From positions 2,108,001-2,172,000 of the forward strand of contig NZ_CP060084.1 of assembly GCF_014211975.1 (NCBI RefSeq): a stretch of DNA of 64,000 bases, read 5' to 3'. The DNA is from Teredinibacter haidensis (GTDB taxonomy: Bacteria; Pseudomonadota; Gammaproteobacteria; Pseudomonadales; Cellvibrionaceae). Positions 24,500 to 34,600 of this stretch are shown here, one piece after another. The position numbers and the translations under genes are program-made. The first letter of the stretch is position 1. Every line of letters begins with the position of its first letter. The notes under the pieces are model-generated. The model was not told the origin of the DNA. It did no database searches and saw only the letters and a program-made list of their open reading frames with translations.

Positions 24500-25954
24500 T
24501 CAAAAGTTAAAATCAATTTGGACTGACACTCTGTGCTTATCCTGCAACTGTCCAAACAAAGAATCCTGAAGTCTGCTATCGAAATAGTCCACCTGAAATT
24601 CAGCGGACCATTGATCAGTGATATCGTATTGCACTTCAAAACGATGAAAAGATTCGTTGTCTTGAAGTTGCGCGCTGGCTGTATATTGAGTCGTGAGTGT
24701 TTCATTTCTCCAGGGTTTGTTCCAGATTAGATATGCAACAGTCTCATGTCTGCGAGTGTTAAGAAGTTTGGTATTCCAATCCATCACATGTTGGTTGCTT
24801 AGCTCAAGACTTAAGCTATAAAGCCCGTTAGCGTTGTACTCAAAACCAAATACGCTATCGAGGATCTCGTAGCGCTCGGTGTTTAGTGGGTTTACCAGAT
24901 TAAACTGTTTGTTATGTTTAAAAGCAACTTCCCCTTTCCAGACGACCCCCCCCTGCGCACGGTTGAAACCAAGTCCAAGCATTTGATAGCGAGGATACTT
25001 TGCATAAAGTGTCTCCTGGTTTGAAGATGGATTTTCCATGGTAAACACCGGATTGTTATCATGTACGTCAGCTACCATCATTGACCAGTCCAACTTGCCA
25101 ACCGTAATGCTCCACCGCGCTCCAACTTCGGGGCTATCCCATGATGTTCCTGGACGGTCGTCTATAATGCTTGGCGGATTTGGTGGTGTTGATGGAGGAA
25201 ATGAATCTGCTGGAGCATAGGGGTGACCCGGCAATGCCAGGTCATTCACCTTGATATAAGGTGTTACGATCAGCGACCATCTATGCTGTGCTTGTGTAGC
25301 CATATTCTGGTAATAAGCATCAGCCACAAACATATCCTGGCCAATTCTAGCATCCTCCACAGAGGTAAACACCAGCTCGGTCAAGTCTCGTGGGCTCATA
25401 ATATCAGTCACTATTCCGCCGTCGGCTTTTCCCCATACAACAAGCTGGCGGCCCAGTTTAGCGCTAAATGGCCCTTTACTGGCTTGAATGTAGAATTCTC
25501 GCACTTCGCTTTGGTGGTTGTATCTTTCTCTAACCTCGTCTGGGTAATCGTTGCTGTTATAAACGAAATCTTTGTCGGTTTTGCCGTCGAAGCGCACAAA
25601 AAAATTGCCTTTGCTTTGCTCCCATTGCATTCGTAGAGATGGGCGATTGATTACAAGTGCATTCGGCTCGTCGATACCATAAGCCAGTTCGTAGCGCAGG
25701 GTAAAATATGCGGATGACAAAAGTGGGTGTTGCCTTAACGAAGTGAAACTGTTGGTTATATCATCACCCTCGTCAATCTCGGTGGAATCATCATCGATAA
25801 AAAATGACCCCTCCATATCAAACGGTTGTTCTACAAACTCTTCCGTGGATGCTTCTGAATCATCTTGAGTGGTCAGTGTGTCTTCGGGCTGTGCTGCGGT
25901 GTCAAGAGACACCAGCAGCAAGCTAAACACGATCAGTATAAGCGAGTTTCTCAT
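24500..25954 (-). CDS. DUF1302-like outer-membrane beta-barrel protein
   Basis: A 484-residue protein with a signal peptide (about 1-21, ending DTAAQ) and an acidic linker (about 22-66, rich in D, E, S and T). A barrel of alternating strands follows (YFTLRYELAYG, FFVRFDGKTDKDFVYN, KLGRQLVVWGKADGGIVTDI, SPRDLTELVF). The terminal strand VSVQIDFNF ends in Phe, as BAM substrates do. The GRQxVxWG motif is typical of DUF1302/alginate-export-like barrels. It is the last gene of a minus-strand trio (MMPL transporter, LolA-like protein, this barrel). That trio recurs as an export set, so the likely role is passage of a lipid or polyketide across the outer membrane. This is inference. Confidence 0.75.
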   Translation of the reverse strand: MRNSLILIVFSLLLVSLDTAAQPEDTLTTQDDSEASTEEFVEQPFDMEGSFFIDDDSTEIDEGDDITNSFTSLRQHPLLSSAYFTLRYELAYGIDEPNALVINRPSLRMQWEQSKGNFFVRFDGKTDKDFVYNSNDYPDEVRERYNHQSEVREFYIQASKGPFSAKLGRQLVVWGKADGGIVTDIMSPRDLTELVFTSVEDARIGQDMFVADAYYQNMATQAQHRWSLIVTPYIKVNDLALPGHPYAPADSFPPSTPPNPPSIIDDRPGTSWDSPEVGARWSITVGKLDWSMMVADVHDNNPVFTMENPSSNQETLYAKYPRYQMLGLGFNRAQGGVVWKGEVAFKHNKQFNLVNPLNTERYEILDSVFGFEYNANGLYSLSLELSNQHVMDWNTKLLNTRRHETVAYLIWNKPWRNETLTTQYTASAQLQDNESFHRFEVQYDITDQWSAEFQVDYFDSRLQDSLFGQLQDKHRVSVQIDFNF

Positions 25955-25959
25955 CGCTA

Positions 25960-26871
25960 TTATTCGATAAAGGTACGGAATGTATTAAGTCGCTGCTCGC
26001 GAAAAGCAACATCAGTCAAGGTGCGAAGATTTAAAAAGTCGTCTTGAACGCTGATGTTTAAAGCGGTCTTCTCGATTTTTAAAGTCGTCATTCGGTTGGT
26101 TTGAACGTTGTCCATATTTAGGATCATAGGAACCCAGACGCCATCAATCTTTCTAATATCGTGAGATATGAGCTGCTTAACTTTTTTACCTTGGCGATCA
26201 TATAAAATAGTTTTAAGCGCTATATGACGTTCTTTATCTATCCAATTGATAGACTTCTGGTAATTGCTTTTCCGTGCGTGCTCCTCTGTAGGCGTAATCT
26301 CGAGAACCCAGCATGGTCGATCTTTATACGTAACACTTTTGAGTACTTCGTAAGAGTAATCTTCCAGGTAGCGTTGCTCGAGGTCTTCGTAGCTGAATTC
26401 AGATCCGAAGAAACTGCCTTGCTTAGGTTCGTTGTCATTGCCAGATACAATACGCTTTACTTTACCTAATGCAGAAAGGTACATCCATTGGTCCGCGTCT
26501 TTGTCAGGATTCTCGTAATCATACTGGAGAAAGCCGACGCCACGTTCGGCGGCGGGACTCTTCACGATAGACACGGTTTTAACATCTTTTTGCTTCTCAC
26601 CGTAATCTTTACGAACTGATTCAATGACGTTACTGCGTGGTTTTTCAATGCAGCGTTTTCTGTTGTTTTTCATTGCGTATCGACAGCTGCTGAGCTTTTG
26701 TAACGAAATCTGACTGATGCCATCGTCTCGGTCGTACATTTGTTTTGCGATCTCTTGGGCGCTGATTGCGGCGTTTGGTTCAGCCGCCGATTTTTTGCTC
26801 GGCTCCTCGCAGAAGCCGGGCATAGATATACTACAGCCTAAAAGACATGCTATGGTAAATCGATTGTACAT
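25960..26871 (-). CDS. outer-membrane lipoprotein-sorting protein, LolA-like
   Basis: A 303-residue periplasmic protein. Residues about 1-21 (FTIACLLGCSISMPGFCEE) are a signal peptide. The mature region begins with SAQEIAKQMYDRDDGISQIS and contains DQWMYLSALGKVKRIVSG, GSFFGSEFSYEDLEQR, PCWVLEITP and the late strand GVWVPMILNMDN. This is the pattern of the LolA-like family (TP_0789-type) that accompanies MMPL transporters. LolA folds carry acyl chains through the periplasm, so it may hand the exported product from the transporter to the outer-membrane barrel. Gaps of 24 nt to the transporter gene and 5 nt to the barrel gene support one operon. Confidence 0.8.
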   Translation of the reverse strand: MYNRFTIACLLGCSISMPGFCEEPSKKSAAEPNAAISAQEIAKQMYDRDDGISQISLQKLSSCRYAMKNNRKRCIEKPRSNVIESVRKDYGEKQKDVKTVSIVKSPAAERGVGFLQYDYENPDKDADQWMYLSALGKVKRIVSGNDNEPKQGSFFGSEFSYEDLEQRYLEDYSYEVLKSVTYKDRPCWVLEITPTEEHARKSNYQKSINWIDKERHIALKTILYDRQGKKVKQLISHDIRKIDGVWVPMILNMDNVQTNRMTTLKIEKTALNISVQDDFLNLRTLTDVAFREQRLNTFRTFIE

Positions 26872-26895
26872 AAGGTGAACTCCAGTTATTTCAGC

Positions 26896-29469
26896 TTATT
26901 GTGCAGTTGTCACTTGTGAGTTTTTTTCAGCTGAAGCAATACGCTTAAAATCAGCTTTAAATAGCACGCACAACGCTGGCAATAACAATAGATCGGTCAC
27001 TAATGCCATCAATATTGATATGGCGCTGAGGATGCCAAAGTTGGCCATTGATAGTTGTGACGAGAAAATGAATACGAAAAACCCAACGGCCAATACCACT
27101 GAGGTGAAAGTTATTGCCTGCCCTACTTCACGTATTGTTTGTTGAATGGCTTCTTTAATGTTTTCAGTTTGTAGCACGCAGACACGGAAGTGTGACAAAT
27201 AATGGATGGTATCATCCACTGCGATACCAATGAGAATGGGAGCAACCAGCAACGTATCTGTATTCAATGGCATATTCAGATAGCCCATGAGTCCAAATGC
27301 GCAGATAATTGGCATTAAGTTTGGAATCACGGCAATTAAGCCAATGCGTGCGGAGCCGAAAACGAGCAGCAACAGTACGGATATTACCGCCAATGCAACG
27401 CCAAAGCTTTCAATTTGAGACCAGCTGATGTAATCGACAACTCTTGTCATGAGTGACATACCACCGGTGACTTGTATTGTCAGTTCTGGGTAATCCGATT
27501 TTACGTCTTTAAAGAGCGAATCGATTTTATTGTTAATATCGTCGATCATTGGTACATAAATATAGGAACCCGCAGACTTCAGGGTAATGGTCATTCTTGC
27601 GTTGCTATAGTCATCAGAGACAAGCTTACGACGATCTTCCGGATTTGCGTTGTTAAACATAAACAATGTTTGTGACAGTACACGCGGATCCTGTGGTATG
27701 CGATAGAATTCCTGTTTATCTTCGTTTAGTGCTTTAAAAGCGTCTTTACTGACGTTTACCAGTGATCCAGTATCGCCGACCAACTCGCCGTATTCAGACT
27801 CCATAAATTGTTGTAGCGACTCCATGCGATTGAGTAAGCGAGGATCTTTAAACGCGTCTGATTTACCTGCGTCAAACAGTATGTCCATGACTACCGTGCC
27901 TGCCATACTATCGTCGACAACAGCGACGTCTTTGCGAACCGAACTCTCGTGAGGCAGAATCTCAATAATATTTGAATCGACTTTGATGAGCGGAATGCCA
28001 AATAAAAGCACGATACTCAACACGGAGAACGTCGCTACAACGCTTTTAGGGTAGGTGTAACCAACATGCTCAACCTGTCTTAACAAGCGCTGAAGTTTAT
28101 GCGGTTTGCTGTTCTCTTCGATCTTCTTTTTCTTGCTGACAGGCGCCCACATATCCAGCATTAGCGGTAACATTACAACGGTTAGTAAGAAAGCTACGAG
28201 AACCCCAATGGCAGCAAAGATACCGAAATTCTTAATGGGCACGATGGGCGTTAAGGCTAACGAGAACAAGCCTATAGCGGTGGTCAAACTCGTTAGAAAA
28301 CAAGCCAGTCCAGATTTTTTAAGAACCGACCGCAATGCAGCTCGGTGGTCTTCCCCGGCTTCTCTAAAATACAGATAGCCAGATAGAATGTGGATTGCAT
28401 TGGCAATACCCACCGCAATGATCAGGAACACAATAATATTGATCATGATCGTCATAACAGCACCCGACCAACCTACCAATCCAAGTGTTGACATGAACGA
28501 AAAAATAACAATGCACATGGACCAGACTACTGCGCTAAAGGAATGAAATAATACCCACAAAAGAATCATAATGAGGACGATTAAGCCAGTTATGACGATA
28601 CCCATTTGCGGCAGTATTTCGTCATTCAAAAATGCTGTAGTGGCAGAAACACCCGTTGGATGGAACTCAAGATGATCTGCATATTCCGCTTTACCAGTGA
28701 CTTCTTTAATGGCATTGATAAACGCAGAGTATTCGGTGACATCCGCCTGACGGAACTTCGGAATTTCTTCGTCGCCAGTGAACATGTTTTCATCCCATGC
28801 TGCTTCCACATCCACTACGGTCTCTTCGTCCCACTCCTGCTCAGCACTCAGATCATCAGTCTTACTTTCGCTGTCCGTTTGATCAAGTTGAGCTGCGAGA
28901 TCTGTTTCGATCACTAACGCACCGAAGCGTGAATCTTCAGAAAGGTAAACCCCTTTAAAGTCTGGGTGATTTAATGCTTTCTTTCTTAACTCTTCACGAA
29001 CTTTATCATTTTTTGGAAGTTGGTCTCCGATAAAAGGCCTTGATAGCAACACACCTTCGCTAGCTTCCATATACGAAACATTAATGAGGCTTGTGACATC
29101 CGTAATGTGATCCAATCCGGATTGAGAGTCTTCTTGGGCGCTTAAATGATATTCGCTTAATTCGGTGTGCAGCGATTGGAGAGCTTTTAAGGATTGATCC
29201 GAGAATATATCGCCATCTCGTGCTTGAAACGTAAGAAATAATACTTCATCACTGCCAAACTCAGCACGGAATTTATCGTAAGCTAATTTAGCGGGATCAT
29301 TTTTTTTAAAATATGCTTCCATGGTTAAGTCAATATTAACCTTTGGAAGACCGGCAAGAATTACCGCAATGATCACAAAAAAACTTAACCAGATGAAGAG
29401 CCGATAGCGGCGTACTGTGTCAGGGAGATGTTCGAAGAAAATATTGGTCTGCAGTAAAATTTTTTCCAT
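26896..29469 (-). CDS. RND-superfamily exporter, MMPL type
   Basis: An 857-residue inner-membrane transporter. There is one membrane helix near residues 25-45 (LFIWLSFFVIIAVILAGL), a large periplasmic domain up to about 280, a helix block at about 285-440 with AVGIANAIHILSGYLYFREA, a second periplasmic domain at about 490-690, and a final block at about 695-850 with GIAVDDTIHYLSHFR, the MMPL/Patched signature. This two-repeat layout belongs to proton-driven exporters of lipids and polyketides. With the LolA-like and DUF1302-like genes it forms an export operon beside the megasynthase genes, which points to product export or self-resistance. Confidence 0.88.
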   Translation of the reverse strand: MEKILLQTNIFFEHLPDTVRRYRLFIWLSFFVIIAVILAGLPKVNIDLTMEAYFKKNDPAKLAYDKFRAEFGSDEVLFLTFQARDGDIFSDQSLKALQSLHTELSEYHLSAQEDSQSGLDHITDVTSLINVSYMEASEGVLLSRPFIGDQLPKNDKVREELRKKALNHPDFKGVYLSEDSRFGALVIETDLAAQLDQTDSESKTDDLSAEQEWDEETVVDVEAAWDENMFTGDEEIPKFRQADVTEYSAFINAIKEVTGKAEYADHLEFHPTGVSATTAFLNDEILPQMGIVITGLIVLIMILLWVLFHSFSAVVWSMCIVIFSFMSTLGLVGWSGAVMTIMINIIVFLIIAVGIANAIHILSGYLYFREAGEDHRAALRSVLKKSGLACFLTSLTTAIGLFSLALTPIVPIKNFGIFAAIGVLVAFLLTVVMLPLMLDMWAPVSKKKKIEENSKPHKLQRLLRQVEHVGYTYPKSVVATFSVLSIVLLFGIPLIKVDSNIIEILPHESSVRKDVAVVDDSMAGTVVMDILFDAGKSDAFKDPRLLNRMESLQQFMESEYGELVGDTGSLVNVSKDAFKALNEDKQEFYRIPQDPRVLSQTLFMFNNANPEDRRKLVSDDYSNARMTITLKSAGSYIYVPMIDDINNKIDSLFKDVKSDYPELTIQVTGGMSLMTRVVDYISWSQIESFGVALAVISVLLLLVFGSARIGLIAVIPNLMPIICAFGLMGYLNMPLNTDTLLVAPILIGIAVDDTIHYLSHFRVCVLQTENIKEAIQQTIREVGQAITFTSVVLAVGFFVFIFSSQLSMANFGILSAISILMALVTDLLLLPALCVLFKADFKRIASAEKNSQVTTAQ

Positions 29470-29929
29470 GGGTTTCCCATTTGCTGAGCAGGTTGAATTT
29501 AAAGAAATGGATCATTGTAAGTGCGCGGTATTATTACAAATGTCCGTTGATGGTTCTAGAGAATTTTACAAACTTCGGCGTTTTAGTTTATTGAAATAAA
29601 TAATGATTTTGCGATGCTTTAATGGTTTCCAGTTCTTGTATCCGACGCCTTGTCGCTAAGCAAGTTGTAACGTCGTTTATTGTGGTGTTTGTTTACAGTT
29701 TTAACAGTTTCTAAGAAAAAGGTATGGATCTTGCATTACTATCAAGCCTTTATTTCCGCATAAAAAGTGAAATAACTTCATCTTGCTGAGAATCCTGTTT
29801 TAAATTGTAATGGCAAAAATTCGTGGGATGAATAACGCGCCGTTGAGGAAAAAATGTTTCTTTGATGAAGATTATGGTGGATTGTTTGTTCATGCTAAAC
29901 TTGTGTTCCAGTCGTTTTATCCAAATATT
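29470..29929. other. intergenic region upstream of the exporter operon
   Basis: About 460 bp of A+T-rich DNA with no credible gene. It should carry the promoter of the exporter operon on the minus strand, but no clear -35/-10 pair was chosen. Confidence 0.45.
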
Positions 29930-29976
29930 AAAACCGCTCGACCAGGCTAATTGTTTAAGTCTAATCGAGTGGTTTT
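29930..29976 (-). terminator. terminator after the megasynthase operon
   Basis: AAAACCGCTCGA (29930-29941) and TCGAGTGGTTTT (29965-29976) form a 12-bp stem with one G-T pair and a 23-nt loop. On the minus strand the stem ends in TTTT, 16 nt past the stop codon of the second megasynthase. It separates that operon from the exporter genes. Confidence 0.65.
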
Positions 29977-29992
29977 CTTCGGGATTTTTTTC

Positions 29993-31610
29993 TTAGTTAG
30001 AAATGTTCACATCTAAAGAACTTACATCGTCCTGAGAATAAGGATTAGACACCAACCAATTCCTAAGCTGATGAATCGTTTGTTCAACGCTCGTAACACA
30101 TAGGATCAACCGTTCTTCCATTTCGACACGCCCTGTTTGTAGCGTATATGCGAGTGACATCAGGTCCGTCTGCGGATGACCTTCCAAATATGAAAGCATT
30201 CTTTTTGCGTATTCATGCAAAGACTGATGATTCTTTGCAGATATCGGTAAAAGGACACCACCCTCAACACGCGACTGGGATGGGCGAGCATCTATCTCAG
30301 GAGAAGTAAACTCTTCGAGAATGATGTGCGCATTAGAACCCGTCGCTCCGAATGAACTGATGCCAGCTCGCCGAATACTGGTTTCTGACAACTCCCATTT
30401 CTCGGTCTCTCTTTGAACATAGAAGGGAGAGGAAGCTAAATCCAAATACGGGTTGATAACCTCGGAGTGTAGAGATTTAACCAGCGTTTTGTGATGCAAC
30501 TGTAAAATAGTTTTAGTTAAACCACTGATGCCGGCGGCACCTTCCGCATGCCCCATATTGGATTTTACTGATCCTAAAGCACAATACTGCTTTTTATCCG
30601 TGTGTTCTCTGAATGCTCTGTTAAGCCCCTGGATTTCAATCGGGTCACCCAATGAGGTACCCGTTCCATGTGCTTCGATATACGTAATGGTTGCGGGATC
30701 TATCCCGGTTTTTTCCAGGCAATCCGCAATCATTTCACCTTGCGCGATTGGTGATGGTATTGTGAAGCCCCCGTTCGTGCCACCGTGATTGATAGTGCTT
30801 CCTTTCAAAACTGCATAGACAGAATCTCCGTCTGCTACTGCTTGTTGTAATGGCTTCAGCAAGATAGCACCGACGCCTTCTGCCGAGACATAGCCATCAC
30901 CACCCTCTCCAAATGTGTGGCAATGGTTGTCACTTCCATGAATGTCCGCGATGCCATATGTGAGATATTTATTGGGATGCAATGAAAGATTAACTCCGCC
31001 TGCCAGCGCAATTTTACTTTCGCCTCTATGCAAACTTTCCATTGCCAGATGAACCGCTGTTAGCGACGACGAACACATTGTGTCTACCGCCATCGAGGGG
31101 CCATGGAAATTGCATAAATAGGATATGCGGTTGGCAATGGAAGCATCGTTGAGCGTAAGCGGTATTCTCTGTCCTTCATACACTGCCTCGTTTTGCATAT
31201 AGCTGTAATCTTTATGCATAACGCCAACGAATACACCAACAGGTCGCCTGTGGTTGCTTCCTTCTGGCGAGACAATATTCTCAGGAGTATAACCGGCGTC
31301 TTCCATAGATTCCCAGCACACTTCTAAGAACAAGCGCTCTTGCGGATCTAACGTCTCCGCTTCTTTCGCTGTTATTCTAAAGAACTTATTATCGAAGCAA
31401 TATGGATCTTCAATGAATCCGCCCCACTTCGATATGGATTTACCGGACGGAAATGTTAATCCGTCAAAATAGTTTATATCCCAGCGATCTTCAGGAATTT
31501 CCGTAACACAATCTTTACCCTCTTTCAGGTTTTCCCAAAACTCAGCGATGTTAGCTGCGTGAGGATAACGACCGGACATGCCTATTACTGCGATGTCGGT
31601 GGTCAGAGGT
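29993..31610 (-). other. C-terminal KS with truncated linker
   Basis: A complete KS (DTMCSSSL, EAHGTGTSLGDP, KSNMGHAEGA) is followed by about 100 residues of the KS-flanking linker. The protein then ends NPYSQDDVSSLDVNISN. The rest of the module must be on another protein. Such KS/rest splits are common in trans-AT systems. Confidence 0.85.
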
Positions 31611-34600
31611 TTTTCAATCTCGACCACATTTTTTGTTTCGGTCACTTCCTGCGGTAAGAATCGTGAATGCGTGGTGTCTGCCAGCGGCTCAGAATCTTTA
31701 GGAGCCGCTTCGTTTCCGCAAGAAACTACCACATTCTCTTTGTGGTCTGTCAGATCGTTATTGTAAACCGATTGCAGAGATTTAACCGAATCAGACATTC
31801 TAGGAAGTTCGTAATTGTTTTCGAGGAACTCGGCAAGTGCAGCTATAGTTGTATATTCAAACAATAAGGTCGGGGATAAACTTGTCGCTAAAATTGATTC
31901 CAGCAATTTCGACACCTCCAAGAGCACAATAGAGTTGAGGCCAAGCTCGTAGTATCCACGATCGACTGCAATATCTTGCGTGTCGACTTCAAGTTTAGAC
32001 GCGACGATAGATTGCACCAATGAACTCATCGAACTAAAAGATAAATCCACGTGTTGCGAAGCTTTTGGTTTTGTAGCTTCTGTCCGTGGCGCATCTGTGT
32101 GTTGTATCTGACGGCCCGGATTAATCAGACCTTCATTGCGTACAAGTTTGTTTTTGAAATTTTTCAGCTCGCCTATTTTTCTACCGTCAGGAGAGAAAAA
32201 CTCCATTGAAATACTCAGCAGTTCTTCTTTAACTTCAACAGAAGATTTCTTGATACGCGTGTAGCATTCGTTTCCAAAGCACTCTGAAGCGATGAAGGAT
32301 TCATAGAACAGGGGCAAGAACAGACGATCTTCATTTTCCGCGAAGCCTGAGAATAAACTTTCAGTTCCTACACCGCTGCCATCGACCAGCGCCGGATGAA
32401 ACTGATAGTGATGCACGCTATTAGGTGAGGAACCATCCAGTTTTACGTGCACCCAAATAGCATCACCGGCGTCATATACCGAGCCCTTCACCTTCATGAT
32501 ATCGGAGTGAATCAATTCCCGACTTTGGCAGTGTTGATATATTTCATCGATGTCGGTTTTTGCATATTGCGATGACGCGATATCCTGAATATGCACACGC
32601 TCATCAACCAAAGGCGAAGAGACTGAATGCATTTCAGCCGTAATGTAAAGTGACTTTTTGTCATCTTCTGAAATTGTATCGAGCGAGTCTCTGACTTGAA
32701 TTCGCCAGACACCTTCATTGGTTTCTGTTGCCTCAACGAGGAGATTCACTGGCTTTGCTTTAGCAACTATCAATGGTCGATAAATAGCAAGGTTCTTAAG
32801 GGCTAGTGTTTTGAAGCTATTTCCTGCTTCAGCAAACCACTGGTATAGAAAATCTATCCATGCCAAGCCTGGTAGCAAGTCTTGATCATATACTTTGTGG
32901 TTCGCGAGAATGGGATGATCGCTGGTTAATGTCAGCCCCCACTCCTTCGATCGTCCGAAATCGTGACTCAAAAAGCCCAGCTCGGAATTATAGAATGACT
33001 TACTTTCCGTTATGAGTGGTTCAAAGGTCCGAACATCAACTCGTTGCAACGCTGGAGATGGCAGCGGCTTACGATTCACGGTTGTAGCTTGCAGTGCGTC
33101 TTGCTGCAAAATAACGTGCGCGTTAGTACCTCCATCTGCAAAGCAGTTTAATGCCGCATACTTCAGCTCCTTCGATTCTGCTTGTCGTGGGAAGCTGAAA
33201 CCTGATTGTTCAATCGCATAGTGTTTAAGCGGTTTTTGTCCGGATAAAAATGGTACCAGCTGTTGACGGTTCAGCATTAATGCCACTTTAATAAAGCTGG
33301 CAATCCCTTCGGCGCATAGAGGGTGGCCGATATTAGGTTTCATTGCGCCGAGATACATTGGTGAAGTAGCTTCACGCTTGTAAACGGAGGCAACGGCCTT
33401 GATTTCAAGCAGGTCGGTAACTTCCGATCCAGAACCATTCACATCCAAATAGCCTACGTCATCAATTGAACACTGACTTTGTTTTAACGCAGATTTCATG
33501 ACAGCAGCCTGTGCCTCCATGTTTGGTGTCGCTGGGCCTGCCGTTCTGCCATCGTTGTTAATACCAATGCCGGCAATCACGGCGTAAATACTATCGCCGT
33601 CCTGCTTGGCTTTCTCCAATGGTTTCAGGTAAACCATCCCACAGCCTTCACCCAGCACGATTCCTGATGCACGTTGATCCATAATATGAAACTGACCTTC
33701 AGCTTGTAAGAGATTTCGCTTCGAGAACATTTCATGTGCGGATGGACTGGTAAGCAAGCTCACACCGCCGACAAGTGCGGATTCGATTGTTCCAGATCTC
33801 ATGGCTTCAACAGCCATGTTCATTGCTACGAGCGAAGACGAACATGCGGTATCGAGGACTAAGGATGGTCCTCGTAGATTGAAAAATTGTGAAATATTCG
33901 CCGCGAGATAATTCTGCCCTACTATCATGATAGGGTTGCGACTTTTCTCGATTTGAGAAGGATCTGCCGACTGGCTACGCGCACCAATATAAACGCCAAC
34001 ATCTTTCCCGGCGAGTTCCTGGTGGGTGTAGCCTGCGTGATAGATTACGTTAAGACTTTCCTCTAGTAACACCAGCGCCTGTGGATCCATCGCCTGAGCA
34101 TCTTCATTTGGAATCATGAAGAACTTCGGATCGAATCCGTAGATATTGTCGAGTAAGCCTCCATAGTAATCGGTTTTAACACCCCAGCAATCTTCTGGAA
34201 TAGCGGCGATAGCACTTTCACCCCTGAATAAAAGATCCCAGTATTCCTCAATGTTTGATGCTCCAGGAAAACGGCATGCCATACCAACCACCGCGATTTG
34301 TTCAGCGGAATTTCGCGTGTTTCGAGCGCGCGATGGTCTTTTCATGCTGCTTGCGATGGTGTTGAGAGTTGTTCTGGATTTTGCGATAGCGGCAGCCACG
34401 GTATTGGTCTTCTCAGCCGCATTGTCGTTTCGTCTTTGACTATCTGCTGCATTAGAAGATGCTGCGCTGTTGAGTGGCAGATGCTGAGCGAGTACATCCA
34501 GGTAGTTATTCTGGAGCCATAGCGATAATGCATCTAGTGAAGAATGCTCTAACAGTATTGACGGTTCGAGATCCAGACTCAGTTCGCGATTTAATCGTTT

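Noticed and set aside
29993..30310. Thioesterase or reductase release domain at the end of the second megasynthase
   Set aside because: The tail is KS linker only; there is no GxSxG hydrolase motif or nucleotide-binding loop.
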